Below, one piece after another: positions 53,661-62,285 of a stretch of DNA of 64,000 nucleotides. The position numbers and the translations under genes are program-made. The stretch is taken from assembly GCF_000384075.1 (NCBI RefSeq), contig NZ_KB913025.1, positions 4,089,901-4,153,900 on the forward strand, written 5' to 3'. Position 1 is the first letter of the stretch, and every line of letters begins with the position of its first letter. The stretch comes from Methylovulum miyakonense HT12. Lineage in GTDB: Bacteria; Pseudomonadota; Gammaproteobacteria; Methylococcales; Methylomonadaceae. Below the pieces are notes generated by a model, which ran no database searches, was not told the DNA's origin, and saw only the letters and a program-made list of their open reading frames with translations.

Positions 53661-56033
53661 ATGAAAATTAACCTTTTTTACCTCAAGAAACCGCATTACC
53701 GCATTAAATCGGCCTACTGGCTAACGGCAATCCCGCTATTAAACTTAACCGCCCTACCTATCCAGGCACTTGCGTTTGGGCAAAACGAGCCCCCCATGAT
53801 TTCTGCCAATACGCAAGTGGCGGATAACCCAACGGCAAAAGCCAAACTAAAGGCCAAGGCAAACGCCCAACCATCGCCCCAAAGCAGCACCCCGACCTTG
53901 AAACAAATGACGGTCATCGGCACCACGGATTACGGACCGGACGACCCTTATAACCCAAATTACGTCCTGCCCAAAGCCACGGGAGGCACAAAAACCGACA
54001 CGCCGGTCATGGAAACCCCGCTAAACGTACAGGTGATTTCCAAACAAGTCTTGAAAGACCAACAGGTGATCACCCTCGACCAAGCCTTGAAGAATGTCAG
54101 CGGGGTCACGACCAACGGCTCCGGTGGCAATGAAGGCGGTTTTTTTGGCGGCACAGGGCAATCGGTCATTTTGCGGGGCTTTGAATCGCAAACCTATTTC
54201 CGTGATGGTTTCCGTCTGCAACAAGGGGTGTCCAGCCGGGAAATGGCGAATGTCGAATCCGTCGAAGTGATAAAAGGCCCGGCGGCTATATTATATGGCT
54301 TGGTGGAGCCGGGCGGCATGATCAATGTTGTCACCAAACAACCCTTGGCAACTCCGTATTACGCGGCGACCCAACAGTTCGGCTCTTACAACCTATACCG
54401 CACCATGCTGGATGCCACCGGCCCAATTAATCAAGATAAAAGCTTGTTGTACCGGATGAACCTGTCCTACCAAAACAGCGGCTCGTTCCGCGATTTTGTC
54501 GATAAGGAAGACGTGTTCATGGCGCCAGTGTTGAAATGGAACATCAGCCCCAGGACCCAAGCGACCTTGGAAATGGAGTATAACCATCAGCATCTGGGCT
54601 TGGACACGGCGTTCCTGCCGCTAGACCGGCTGTTCAGCACCCCCAGTAGCCGCAATTACGGCGAATACACGCCGACCACGCGGGAAACCATTTATGGGGG
54701 GTTCAATATAGCGCACCAATTTAACGATGATTGGTCGGTCAAACACCGCTTTTCCGTCAACCAGCAAAACATTGATAACCCTTATTTTGTTTATCCGGTT
54801 GACGGGAGTGGCGGCAGCGTCACCCGCCAATTGTGGGGCGTTGAAAGCCAATTCAACACCTATTCCACCAACCTTGACCTAATCGGGCATTTTGACACCG
54901 CCGCATTGCACCATACCTTATTGATTGGTGGCGATTATTACCGTTTGGACAATGGCCATCATGAAGCCACCAGCTTCAGCGACCCGGCAAACTTCATCTG
55001 GGATACGTCAACCATTGATATAAACAATCCTGTCCACCCCGGCACGCCATTTACACAACCTTTAAGCCCGATCAGCCAAGTGGATAACCGTACCGACCAA
55101 TACGGTTTTTATGTGCAGGACCAAATCAAACTGCCTTATCAGTTCCACGTCATGGGCGGCATCCGCTACCAAAACATCCATCAGGACAATCTGACCCGCT
55201 TTGGTGACATTTTAGGTGGCGGTTCCAGTGCCACGGCCTTAAGCGATGATGCGGTCACGCCACGGGTGGGTATTTTGTGGCGAGCACAGAGCTGGCTCAG
55301 CCTCTACGCCAATTATGTGGAAAGCTTCGGCCCCAACAAAGCGGGGGCGATTTTGGAATCTGGCGCACTGGCGCCGCCGACCAGCGCCGAGCAATATGAA
55401 GGCGGCATTAAAACCGAGTTTTTCGATGGCCGCCTGCGCGCCACCGTGGCCTATTATGATCTGACTAAAACCAATGTCGCCACGCCTAGCCCCAACGGCG
55501 TATTAGCAGCCCAAGGCATTTCCGTCCTCACTGGCGCTATCCGCAGCCGGGGCCCGGAAGTGGACATCCAAGGCGAAATTTTGCCTGGCTGGAATATGAT
55601 CGCCACCTATGCCAACACCGATGCCCGCATCATTGATTCCGGTTCCGGCGAGGCGACTTTCGACTCTTACCAAGCGGTGGGGACGCGTTTTTGGAATGTC
55701 CCCAGCAACACCGGCAGCTTGTGGAACACCTTCGAGTTTCAGGACGGCGGCCTGAGAGGGTTTAAGTTCGGTGGTGGCGTGACCATCCGGGACGGACAAA
55801 ACGCTTGCTGCGATGCGCCAGCGGCAAAAATCCCCGGTTATGCGACCGTAGATTTATTGGCGGCTTATAGTTTGGATGTCGGCAAGTCGAAAGTGACCGC
55901 GCAATTAAACGTCAATAACTTGTTGGATAAGCAGTATTTTACGGGCTTAAATTCAATTGGTGCCGCCAATTCAGGCATTGTCGATTTCGGCACCCCGCGC
56001 ACGTTTATGGGGTCGATTAGTATCCAATATTAA
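53661..56033 (+). CDS. TonB-dependent siderophore receptor
   Basis: The 790-residue product has an export signal (residues 1-40), a linker rich in Lys/Ala/Pro, a plug domain with METPLNVQVISKQVLKDQQV and VESVEVIKGPAAILYGLVEP, and a 22-strand barrel that ends in SISIQY, with the terminal aromatic needed for assembly. The RGF...VIKGPAA patterns place it with ferric-siderophore receptors of the FhuA/FpvA type; copper-chelate uptake is also known for such receptors in methanotrophs. No STN signalling domain. It precedes a PepSY-type reductase-like gene by 147 bp. The IS1595 element sits just upstream and may have changed its promoter. Confidence 0.88.
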   Translation: MKINLFYLKKPHYRIKSAYWLTAIPLLNLTALPIQALAFGQNEPPMISANTQVADNPTAKAKLKAKANAQPSPQSSTPTLKQMTVIGTTDYGPDDPYNPNYVLPKATGGTKTDTPVMETPLNVQVISKQVLKDQQVITLDQALKNVSGVTTNGSGGNEGGFFGGTGQSVILRGFESQTYFRDGFRLQQGVSSREMANVESVEVIKGPAAILYGLVEPGGMINVVTKQPLATPYYAATQQFGSYNLYRTMLDATGPINQDKSLLYRMNLSYQNSGSFRDFVDKEDVFMAPVLKWNISPRTQATLEMEYNHQHLGLDTAFLPLDRLFSTPSSRNYGEYTPTTRETIYGGFNIAHQFNDDWSVKHRFSVNQQNIDNPYFVYPVDGSGGSVTRQLWGVESQFNTYSTNLDLIGHFDTAALHHTLLIGGDYYRLDNGHHEATSFSDPANFIWDTSTIDINNPVHPGTPFTQPLSPISQVDNRTDQYGFYVQDQIKLPYQFHVMGGIRYQNIHQDNLTRFGDILGGGSSATALSDDAVTPRVGILWRAQSWLSLYANYVESFGPNKAGAILESGALAPPTSAEQYEGGIKTEFFDGRLRATVAYYDLTKTNVATPSPNGVLAAQGISVLTGAIRSRGPEVDIQGEILPGWNMIATYANTDARIIDSGSGEATFDSYQAVGTRFWNVPSNTGSLWNTFEFQDGGLRGFKFGGGVTIRDGQNACCDAPAAKIPGYATVDLLAAYSLDVGKSKVTAQLNVNNLLDKQYFTGLNSIGAANSGIVDFGTPRTFMGSISIQY

Positions 56034-56180
56034 CCGTATCCCTCATTTACACTGGCTTCCATCTTTTGTTAGAAGCCAGTGCTTTTTATCGGCACATTCA
56101 ATAAAGCGTGGATTCGAAGACGGAAAAATAGCCAGAAAATCCGCTTCGGCAGTCCGTAATTAGCCATCTAAACCACGTTC

Positions 56181-57437
56181 ATGACACGTTATTTTTGGGT
56201 ATTGGTACACCGTTATACAGGCCTTTATATAGCCTTTTTTCTGTTTGTTGCCGGATTATCAGGCAGCGTTTTGGCTTTTTATCACGAATTGGATGCTTGG
56301 CTAAATCCGCTAGAGCGGGTTGCGGCACAATCGTCGCCGATGCTAGATCCCTTCACCTTACGTGAACGGGCCTTAGCATTAAACACAAGGGGCCAGATCA
56401 ATAGTGTCAGCTTAGCCCCCCGCGAAGTTGGAGCAATATATACGGTAGTTATTGAGCCATTGCCTTCCTCCTCTGAAGACAATTCCCCTAAAATCATCAA
56501 ATTCAATCCCTATACTGGGGAAACCATCCCTGGGCAAACTGAGCTGGCTCCAGCTAGCAGCTTAAGATACTGGCCTTTAACCCGTCAGAATTTCTTGCCC
56601 TTTATCGTTGAACTGCACTACTCCTTAGTATTGGGGGAAATAGGCATTTGGTTATTTGGCATTGCCGCAACCCTTTGGACGGTGGATTGTTTTGTCGGTT
56701 TTTACCTGACTTTACCGCCTCTAAAGAAAAAGTCTCCGGCAACTTTCCCCAACACGATCAACATGCCAAATCCCCAACGCAACTTTTGGCAACGTTGGCA
56801 AATTGCTTGGAAAATCAAATGGCGGGGTTCAAACCAACGCCGTAATTTTGATTTGCACCGTGCCGGAGGTTTATGGACATGGCTAATGCTGTTGGTATTT
56901 GCGTGGTCTAGCGTTTATCTGAATATGCTTGAGCCTGTTTACACCCCAATCATGAAGCAATTTTCTGAATTGACTGATTTTAATGATTATCCCATTGCCG
57001 ATCTTCCGCGAGCCCAATACGCTCCCGCAGTGGATTTTAGGGCGGCTTATCCAATCGCTAAACAGTTAATGCATGAGCAAGCGAAGCAAAAAGGTTTTAC
57101 GGTGCTGGCAGAACAAAAATTCCTTTATAACCCCTTGAAAGGGCTTTATCTGTATTGGGTGGTAACGGATCGGGATGTCAGCGCATCGGCTGGTTCCAGT
57201 CTTTTATGGCTGGATGCAGAAAGCGGGGCTTTCGTGGCCTTATATCTGCCGACTGGAGAAAAAACGGGCGACACCATCACAAATTGGCTTGGCGCTTTGC
57301 ACATGGCGCGTATTGGCGGCTTACCTTACCAAATTTTGGTGTGTTTGATTGGGTTAACGGTAGCAATGCTGTCGGTCACTGGCGTGTATCTGTGGTTGAA
57401 GAAACAGCAAGCTGCATTTTTAAAACATAAGGGCTAG
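56181..57437 (+). CDS. PepSY-associated membrane protein (FoxB-like ferric reductase partner)
   Basis: The 418-residue product has four membrane helices: FWVLVHRYTGLYIAFFLFVA, an internal one near 150-175 (GIWLFGIAATLWTVDCFVGF), one near 232-250 (LWTWLMLLVFAWSSVYLNML) and one at the C-terminus (ILVCLIGLTVAMLSVTGVYL). The pattern WxxHRYxGL and the His pairs that can carry heme (LHMARIGGL; HRAGGLWTW) fit PepSY-TM proteins, which reduce siderophore-bound iron at the inner membrane. It follows the TonB receptor, so the two make up an uptake and reduction module. Confidence 0.85.
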   Translation: MTRYFWVLVHRYTGLYIAFFLFVAGLSGSVLAFYHELDAWLNPLERVAAQSSPMLDPFTLRERALALNTRGQINSVSLAPREVGAIYTVVIEPLPSSSEDNSPKIIKFNPYTGETIPGQTELAPASSLRYWPLTRQNFLPFIVELHYSLVLGEIGIWLFGIAATLWTVDCFVGFYLTLPPLKKKSPATFPNTINMPNPQRNFWQRWQIAWKIKWRGSNQRRNFDLHRAGGLWTWLMLLVFAWSSVYLNMLEPVYTPIMKQFSELTDFNDYPIADLPRAQYAPAVDFRAAYPIAKQLMHEQAKQKGFTVLAEQKFLYNPLKGLYLYWVVTDRDVSASAGSSLLWLDAESGAFVALYLPTGEKTGDTITNWLGALHMARIGGLPYQILVCLIGLTVAMLSVTGVYLWLKKQQAAFLKHKG

Positions 57438-57470
57438 CTTGAGTAGCAAAGCAATAAATTTGGCTATGTC

Positions 57471-58668
57471 ACCAGGGCAATCGCGCTACCTCTATCCCTT
57501 GACGTAACAAGGGTAATAAAATAGGCGATTTGCAGAGAGAACAAGGATGCTGCCCAATCCACAGCCGTATTTCCAAGAAATTAAAGACCCCCGCCGCGAG
57601 ACAAAAAACAAACTGCACCGGTTAAGCGACATCCTAATGATAGTGCTGTGCGCGGTGCTCAGTGGCATAGAAGACTGGGTGGGGATGGAGGAATTTGCCA
57701 AGGAAAAAGAGAGTTGGTTGCGTGGCTTCCTGGTATTGACCAATGGCATACCCTCCCATGACACCTTAAGCGATGTGTTGGGCCGGATCGACCCCGATGT
57801 GTTTCGGGAAGCGTTCATGCGTTGGGCCCAGGCCGCCTTGCCCAGCCTGTCGGGCGAACAAATCTGCCTGGACGGCAAGACGCTACGCGGCAGCCGTGCT
57901 GGCGACAGGGCCGTGCATTTGCTGAGCGCCTATGCGGCAAAGGCGCGTTGGGTGCTGGCGCAGCAGGCGGTGGGGGAGAAAACTAACGAGATTACCGCCA
58001 TCCCCGACCTGTTGTCGATGCTGGACATTGAAGGCGCGGTGGTGTCGATTGATGCGATGGGCTGCCAAAAAGCCATTGCCGGACTCATTGTCGATGCCAA
58101 AGCGGATTATGTCCTGGCCCTGAAGGACAACCACAAAGACTTGTGCGACGATGTCAGTCTGTGGCTGGAGACGGAAGTGGCGGCAGGGCGGTTGCCCGTC
58201 CACGAAACCGTGGAGAAAGACCACGGACGCATCGAAATCCGCCGTTACTCATTAAGCAGCCAGATCGCCTGGCTCGAACAAAAGCCGGAATGGAAAGGCT
58301 TGACGGCGGTCGGCAGGGTCGAATCTACCCAGATCGTCGGGGACAAAACCTCGGTGGAATCCCGCTATTATTTGTGTTCTTTCGGCGGACTGGAACGTTT
58401 CGCCCAAGCCGTACGGCAGCACTGGCTTATTGAAAACAGGCAGCATTGGGTGCTGGACGTACAGTTTGGCGAAGACCGAAACCGGACGAGGACAAACCAT
58501 GCGCCGGAAAACTTGGCTTTGGTCAGGCGGGCGGCGCTGAATTTATTGAACAATACTGCGCCCACTAAAGACAGCCTACGCAAACGTAAGCTCCGGGCTT
58601 GTTTGAGTGACCGCTACCGGGCAGAACTGATCTTCGGGAAAGGCGTTGAATAGCGCGATTGCCCTGGT
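57471..58668. mobile_element. ISAs1-family insertion sequence
   Basis: 18-bp perfect inverted repeats ACCAGGGCAATCGCGCTA (57471-57488) and its complement (58651-58668) bound the element. No matching duplication is seen outside: TGGCTATGTC precedes and ACAACGAAGT follows. This suggests that one flank was exchanged after insertion. The right end touches the repeated sites starting at 58669. Confidence 0.9.
57547..58653 (+). CDS. ISAs1-family transposase
   Basis: The 368-residue product is full length: MLPNPQPYFQEIKDPRRETK, DILMIVLCAVLSGIEDWVGM, LCLDGKTLRGSRAG-type motif (QICLDGKTLRGS), VVSIDAMGCQKAIAGLIVDA, LALKDNHKDLCDDV, and RQHWLIENRQHWVLDVQFGED. The DDE acidic residues are all in place. 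The stop TAG lies in the right inverted repeat. Likely an active copy. Confidence 0.93.
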   Translation: MLPNPQPYFQEIKDPRRETKNKLHRLSDILMIVLCAVLSGIEDWVGMEEFAKEKESWLRGFLVLTNGIPSHDTLSDVLGRIDPDVFREAFMRWAQAALPSLSGEQICLDGKTLRGSRAGDRAVHLLSAYAAKARWVLAQQAVGEKTNEITAIPDLLSMLDIEGAVVSIDAMGCQKAIAGLIVDAKADYVLALKDNHKDLCDDVSLWLETEVAAGRLPVHETVEKDHGRIEIRRYSLSSQIAWLEQKPEWKGLTAVGRVESTQIVGDKTSVESRYYLCSFGGLERFAQAVRQHWLIENRQHWVLDVQFGEDRNRTRTNHAPENLALVRRAALNLLNNTAPTKDSLRKRKLRACLSDRYRAELIFGKGVE

Positions 58669-59013
58669 ACAACGAAGTATTTTTGGAACATTTTGCAGAA
58701 AATGGTGTTGCCAGTGGTAAAGATGCGCCATGTCCAAAATTCACCTATTTTAGTCGCCGCATATCATTATGATTCATATAACTTTCTTTATTGTTTTATG
58801 GCCATTGCGAAGTAATATTGGAACTTGTTTATAAAATGCGAAGTATTATTGGTGCTTTTTGCGGAACCGACGGGGAGCGGCCAAAACCGGGGGTAAATTC
58901 GCCTGAATTCTGTAAAGAGACGTTATGCGATGATAAAGCCTGTTAGTAACTGGGAAGAGTCCTTTGTGCTGTTTTAAATGGCGATTATGGCAATCAATTT
59001 AATCGCTGGTACC

Positions 59014-59586
59014 CGTACAACGAACTAAATTTAGAACAAACGTGTAACTAAATTTGAAACTTTTGAATAAGATAGTTTTTGGGTAGTATTTCGTCTGAAT
59101 TATTTATTTTTTGTGTTTACCGTATCATTATCAACTCATTGATAATGATGTAATATTAATACAATTTTCGAACTAATTTTGAAACTTAATGAATTTTGCG
59201 AAGTAAATTTAGAACTTTTTGAATGAAAATGGCTGTTTTCAAAAGACTGGGCTGCGCTTCCGAATCAATTATCGGTAAAACCAGATACAAATATGTGGAA
59301 TAATGAGTTAAAAAAAGAGGGGGCTTATCATAAACGTTCTTGAGGGATGTCGCCCGAAGGAGGCCTTTGGCGATTACTTTCCTAAATGTAGATGCATTTG
59401 GTATGTGGCCAAATTAGAATTGTTCAAAAAGTTCTAAATTTACTTCGCAAAATTCATTAAGTTTCAAAATTACTTCCCAAGACAGCGAAGTAAAAGTCAG
59501 AACAAATTAAATTAACAGATATTTAACCTAATGATTTATATTATTTTTATAAATTATCTTTTGTTCTAAATTTAGTTCGTTGTACG
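59014..59586. mobile_element. 573-bp non-autonomous element with 27-bp inverted repeats
   Basis: The 27 bases at 59014-59040 (CGTACAACGAACTAAATTTA...) are the exact reverse complement of 59560-59586. Subterminal sites and a further inverted pair of about 53 bp with one mismatch (59172-59224 against 59426-59478) lie inside. No gene is visible. I see no target duplication. It looks like a mini-Tn7/Tn5053 element. Confidence 0.65.
59124..59149. promoter_or_regulatory. 26-bp palindrome ATCATTATCA-N6-TGATAATGAT
   Basis: Perfect 10-bp arms with 6-bp spacer; the bases resemble the GATAATGAT half-sites of Fur boxes. It lies inside the 573-bp element and no gene follows directly, so a regulatory function is unclear. 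Confidence 0.35.
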
Positions 59587-59801
59587 GAAATCCTAAGCGG
59601 GCAACAGCCAAACCCACCACCGAAATGATGTTATGGGCATTTTGCGGCCTTAATCTGATGAGGGTCAATGTTAATGGCGCGGTGTGCTGTGGTATAACGC
59701 AACTAAATGCCGTACAAACGAGCATTTTAGTGTTGCTTGGATTCCCGTCCACCCTTTATCGGGCATTGCGGAGCAATCTGGTGAACTGGCCGTTTGAATG
59801 A
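59587..59801 (+). pseudogene. C-terminal remnant of an IS transposase (IS1634/IS4-like)
   Basis: The frame NPKRATAKPTTEMMLWAFCG then NAVQTSILVLLGFPSTLYRA resembles the last about 60 residues of IS1634-like or related DDE transposases. No start and no catalytic part is present. It begins at the edge of the 573-bp element, so the element probably inserted into, or replaced, the rest of the gene. The assignment is by memory of similar ends. Confidence 0.45.
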
Positions 59802-59853
59802 GCGAACCGTGAGTTATTATTAACATAACCCATGGAAATTTGGTGCCTGGATT

Positions 59854-59991
59854 ATGAAAAAATCAAGACGCCTATCAACGGGTTGCGTAATCCAATTGAG
59901 TTTGCCCCCGATTTTGGCCGCTCCCGCCTGCTTTAATCGGGAAGTGGAAGCCAAACGTTTTATGGCGGAAATGCAGGGGAGGGACGGCTAA
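59854..59991 (+). CDS. possible short exported peptide or gene remnant
   Basis: A 45-residue frame begins MKKSRRLSTGCVIQLSLPPI and could have a signal peptide ending APA, followed by CFNREVEAKRFMAEMQGRDG. It might be the start of a truncated envelope protein (the NREVEAKRFMAEM part recalls the beginning of lytic transglycosylase B), but no longer frame continues. Low confidence. Confidence 0.25.
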   Translation: MKKSRRLSTGCVIQLSLPPILAAPACFNREVEAKRFMAEMQGRDG

Positions 59992-60059
59992 GCCAATTTG
60001 GGCTGGAAGTCGAGCCTATCCTTAACGTCTAATCTAATCCACGCTTAATGGGAATAACC

Positions 60060-61061
60060 ATGCCATCAAACGCAGTAGACATGCTCCTCTCCACTATCCG
60101 CTCCGAAGCGAAAGACTTGCGTTTTTTCACTATCGCTTTTTTAACGCTGTTGCTGTATTTAAGCTTAATTGTCGTAGCGACCGATCATGAACAAATCCTG
60201 CGTATATCGCCTGTCAAGCTGCCTTTGTTAGATGTCGAAATACCAGTCTTGGGCTTTTACTGGTTTATGCCGCCCTTCCTGTTTTTTATGCACCTTTACA
60301 TCCTAGTGCAGCATTATTTGTTCTCCCAACTCGCCTTCAAATTTGAAGAAGTCTTGTCAAAAGAATCGTTCGATATGCAAGACAACATCCGCCGACGTTT
60401 GGGTAATTTGCCTTTTATGCACTGGCTGCTAGGTCGGCGTAGCACCATCATGCAGTTAATTATGGTAAGCATCAGCCTAATATCGCTGGTCATCTGGCCT
60501 GTGTTCATGTTCTGGTGGATGCAGGCAAAATTCTTACCCTATCACGACGAAAACTTGGTGTTCTGGCAGCAAATTTGTCTAAGTACAGACATTGCGATGT
60601 TGGCTTATTTGTGGGCAAAAACACTGGACAGAAGCGATAACGCCTTGCATTGGTGGCGGCAAATGGCACAATTTGGCTTCGGCTTGCGTCGCTTGTGTGT
60701 CTGCGAATGGCGTTATACGCGCTTGCATTGGCAAAGATGGAACACAGCCATTTTGTCCCGCCCAGTTTGGGCTTGGTTAGGTCTATGGCTGCAAATCGGC
60801 TGGCAGGTTATGATTGCAACAACACATCGGCAACGCCTACAAATTGGTTTTGGTAGTTTGCAAGAGGGGATTAATCGCCTGCTCTTCATTTTATTGCTGT
60901 TAACAGCTTTATTCTTTAGCTGGCTAGTGTCTATAACACCGGATTCTAAACAGGAAGAGCGTTTGGTAGCATCGCTTATAAGTAATTACACAAAAGTAAC
61001 CCGGTATTCATCGCCGAATTTTGAAAGGATGTCCAATACGGCCTGTTTCAATGTCCCGTAA
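60060..61061 (+). CDS. membrane protein related to the N-terminus of pentapeptide-repeat proteins, 3' end replaced by IS630
   Basis: From the ATG at 60060 (GGGA upstream) the frame gives 333 residues. Five or so helices are seen: FFTIAFLTLLLYLSLIVVAT, VLGFYWFMPPFLFFMHLYIL, LIMVSISLISLVIWPVFMFW, WLGLWLQIGWQVMI and LLFILLLLTALFFSWLVSIT. The segment IPVLGFYWFMPPFLFFMHLY matches what I recall of membrane domains that precede pentapeptide repeats in cyanobacterial and other proteins. From about 60986 the frame reads into the IS630 element, so the native C-terminus (probably pentapeptide repeats) is lost. Truncated, probably not functional. Confidence 0.6.
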   Translation: MPSNAVDMLLSTIRSEAKDLRFFTIAFLTLLLYLSLIVVATDHEQILRISPVKLPLLDVEIPVLGFYWFMPPFLFFMHLYILVQHYLFSQLAFKFEEVLSKESFDMQDNIRRRLGNLPFMHWLLGRRSTIMQLIMVSISLISLVIWPVFMFWWMQAKFLPYHDENLVFWQQICLSTDIAMLAYLWAKTLDRSDNALHWWRQMAQFGFGLRRLCVCEWRYTRLHWQRWNTAILSRPVWAWLGLWLQIGWQVMIATTHRQRLQIGFGSLQEGINRLLFILLLLTALFFSWLVSITPDSKQEERLVASLISNYTKVTRYSSPNFERMSNTACFNVP

Positions 61062-62013
61062 CTGGCATAGCACGATAGGGGCAGCCATTCATACTTGATC
61101 TTGCGCCAGACGATTTCGATCAGGTCGGGCTCAGGGCTATAGGGCGGCAGATAATGCAACACGACACCTTGCGCCATCCAGTCGTCGCGGCGTGCCAGAA
61201 AGGCGCGGCTGGTGTGCATGGAAGCGTTGTCAATAATGACGACGCACGGTTTTTTATGGACGGCGTAGCCGTCGCCATAGTGTGCGGCGAACTGGTCGAA
61301 GGCTCCGGCCACCTGTTCAGTTTTGACGCGCCCTTCAACGGTGTGGAAAAAAGACCGGCTGTCCCGGGAAACAAACCCCAGGACATTGAGGCGCTGGCTA
61401 TGGAAACAGGGGATTTCCAACGTCCGGCCTTTGGGTTGCCAGGCGTAAGGCACGGAGGACGCGGTGCTGAAGCCGGATTCGTCAAAATAGAACAGGCTGA
61501 TTTTGTCTTCATCGTCCCATTTTTTCAGGGCGGTTTGGATGTCCTTGGCCTTGGCAAAGCCCTCGGCACAACGCCTGCTTTTTACGGAGCGCCTGCACCG
61601 CCGCCATGAATAACCGGTTTTTTTAAAATGCGCCTTAACGTCCCGGTCGCCGACTTTTTCCGGGTCCGGGCCTCCAGAAGGGCTTGGGCCTGCTTGATTT
61701 GGCGCGGTTCTTCGTCCAATTGGGCCCGGAACAGTGCGATTTCTTCGGGCGTGTAAATCGGTGGCCGCCCGGAGCGCGGCAAATCCCCAAGCCCGCCGAC
61801 ACCTTGCGCGTTGAAGCGGTTGATCCACTGGCTGATAGGGTCACGGTCAACCTGGAAAATGGCTTGTAGCTGGTTTATCGTATGCCCGCTGCCGCTCAGC
61901 AACAAGGCGTGGGCGCGTCTTCGCACCTTAAAGTTTGGGTGGGTCTTGTAAAGCGCATCCAACTCTTGCTTGTCTGTGTCGCTGAGTGGCCGGACAAATT
62001 TTAAACGTGGCAT
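60986..62013 (-). CDS. IS630-family transposase with likely programmed -1 frameshift
   Basis: The upstream frame starts at 62013 (MPRLKFVRPLSDTDKQELDA) with the helix-turn-helix (TINQLQAIFQVDRDPISQWI) and linker, and continues to LRRILKK. There a run of seven A on the coding strand (61618-61624) would allow a -1 slip into the second frame: KKTGYSWRRCRRSVKSRRCA, then the DDE part with FYFDESGFSTASSVPYAW, VVIIDNASMHTSRAFL and YLPPYSPEPDLIEIVWRKIK, ending at 60986. All catalytic residues are there, and frameshifting at A runs is known in IS630 elements. Without the slip the product is a 143-residue DNA-binding protein. The element truncates the plus-strand membrane protein gene. Confidence 0.85.
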
Positions 62014-62076
62014 GGTGGTGGTGGCTCAAAAAGCTTATATTTTATACCATAAAACTTATGTCAAATTACTTAAGCT

Positions 62077-62232
62077 TTATTTAAGCCATATTAAGATAGA
62101 AAAAATTATTATAGAGATAAAAAACACACTAATATATAGCTTTATATTTGTTTCCTTATTGTCATGCCCTACTTGTTTTGAATCACGTCCTGAAATTGCC
62201 GTTTGGCGAATTTTGTTGTCATTATCTGTCAT
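62077..62232 (-). CDS. small membrane protein downstream of the recombinase
   Basis: A 51-residue frame starts at 62232 (MTDNDNKIRQTAISGRDSKQ) with AAGGTG eight bases upstream; an earlier ATG at 62277 adds 15 residues. A polar N-terminal half with GRDSKQVGHDN precedes one C-terminal helix (LYISVFFISIIIFSILIWLK). Short polar repeats of this kind followed by a helix occur in small phage- and plasmid-linked membrane proteins. It lies after the recombinase gene (53 bp from its stop) in a very AT-rich segment, which suggests transfer. Function unknown. Confidence 0.5.
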   Translation of the reverse strand: MTDNDNKIRQTAISGRDSKQVGHDNKETNIKLYISVFFISIIIFSILIWLK

Positions 62233-62285
62233 AATATTCACCTTAATGATGATAAACTTGAGTTTAGAAATGTTCAAACATGTGC

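Larger units (their letters stand above)
58669..59586. repeat. array of about 11 copies of a 22-bp site, Tn7/Tn5053-like transposon ends
   Basis: The motif, roughly GCGAAGTAAATTTRGAACTT, recurs at about 58672, 58809, 58838, 59020, 59043, 59170 and 59196 in direct orientation, inverted near 59430-59452, 59460-59480 and 59560-59582, and direct again near 59489 (degenerate). Pairs are spaced 25-31 bp. Clusters of about 22-bp sites with GTACAAC at the edge are like the TnsB/TniA binding sites at the ends of Tn7-, Tn5053- and CAST-type elements. No transposase gene of that type is in the window. Confidence 0.65.

Noticed and set aside
58669-59586. Repeated 22-bp units as a possible CRISPR array
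   Set aside because: Units occur in both orientations with irregular spacing and inverted termini; this fits transposon end sites.
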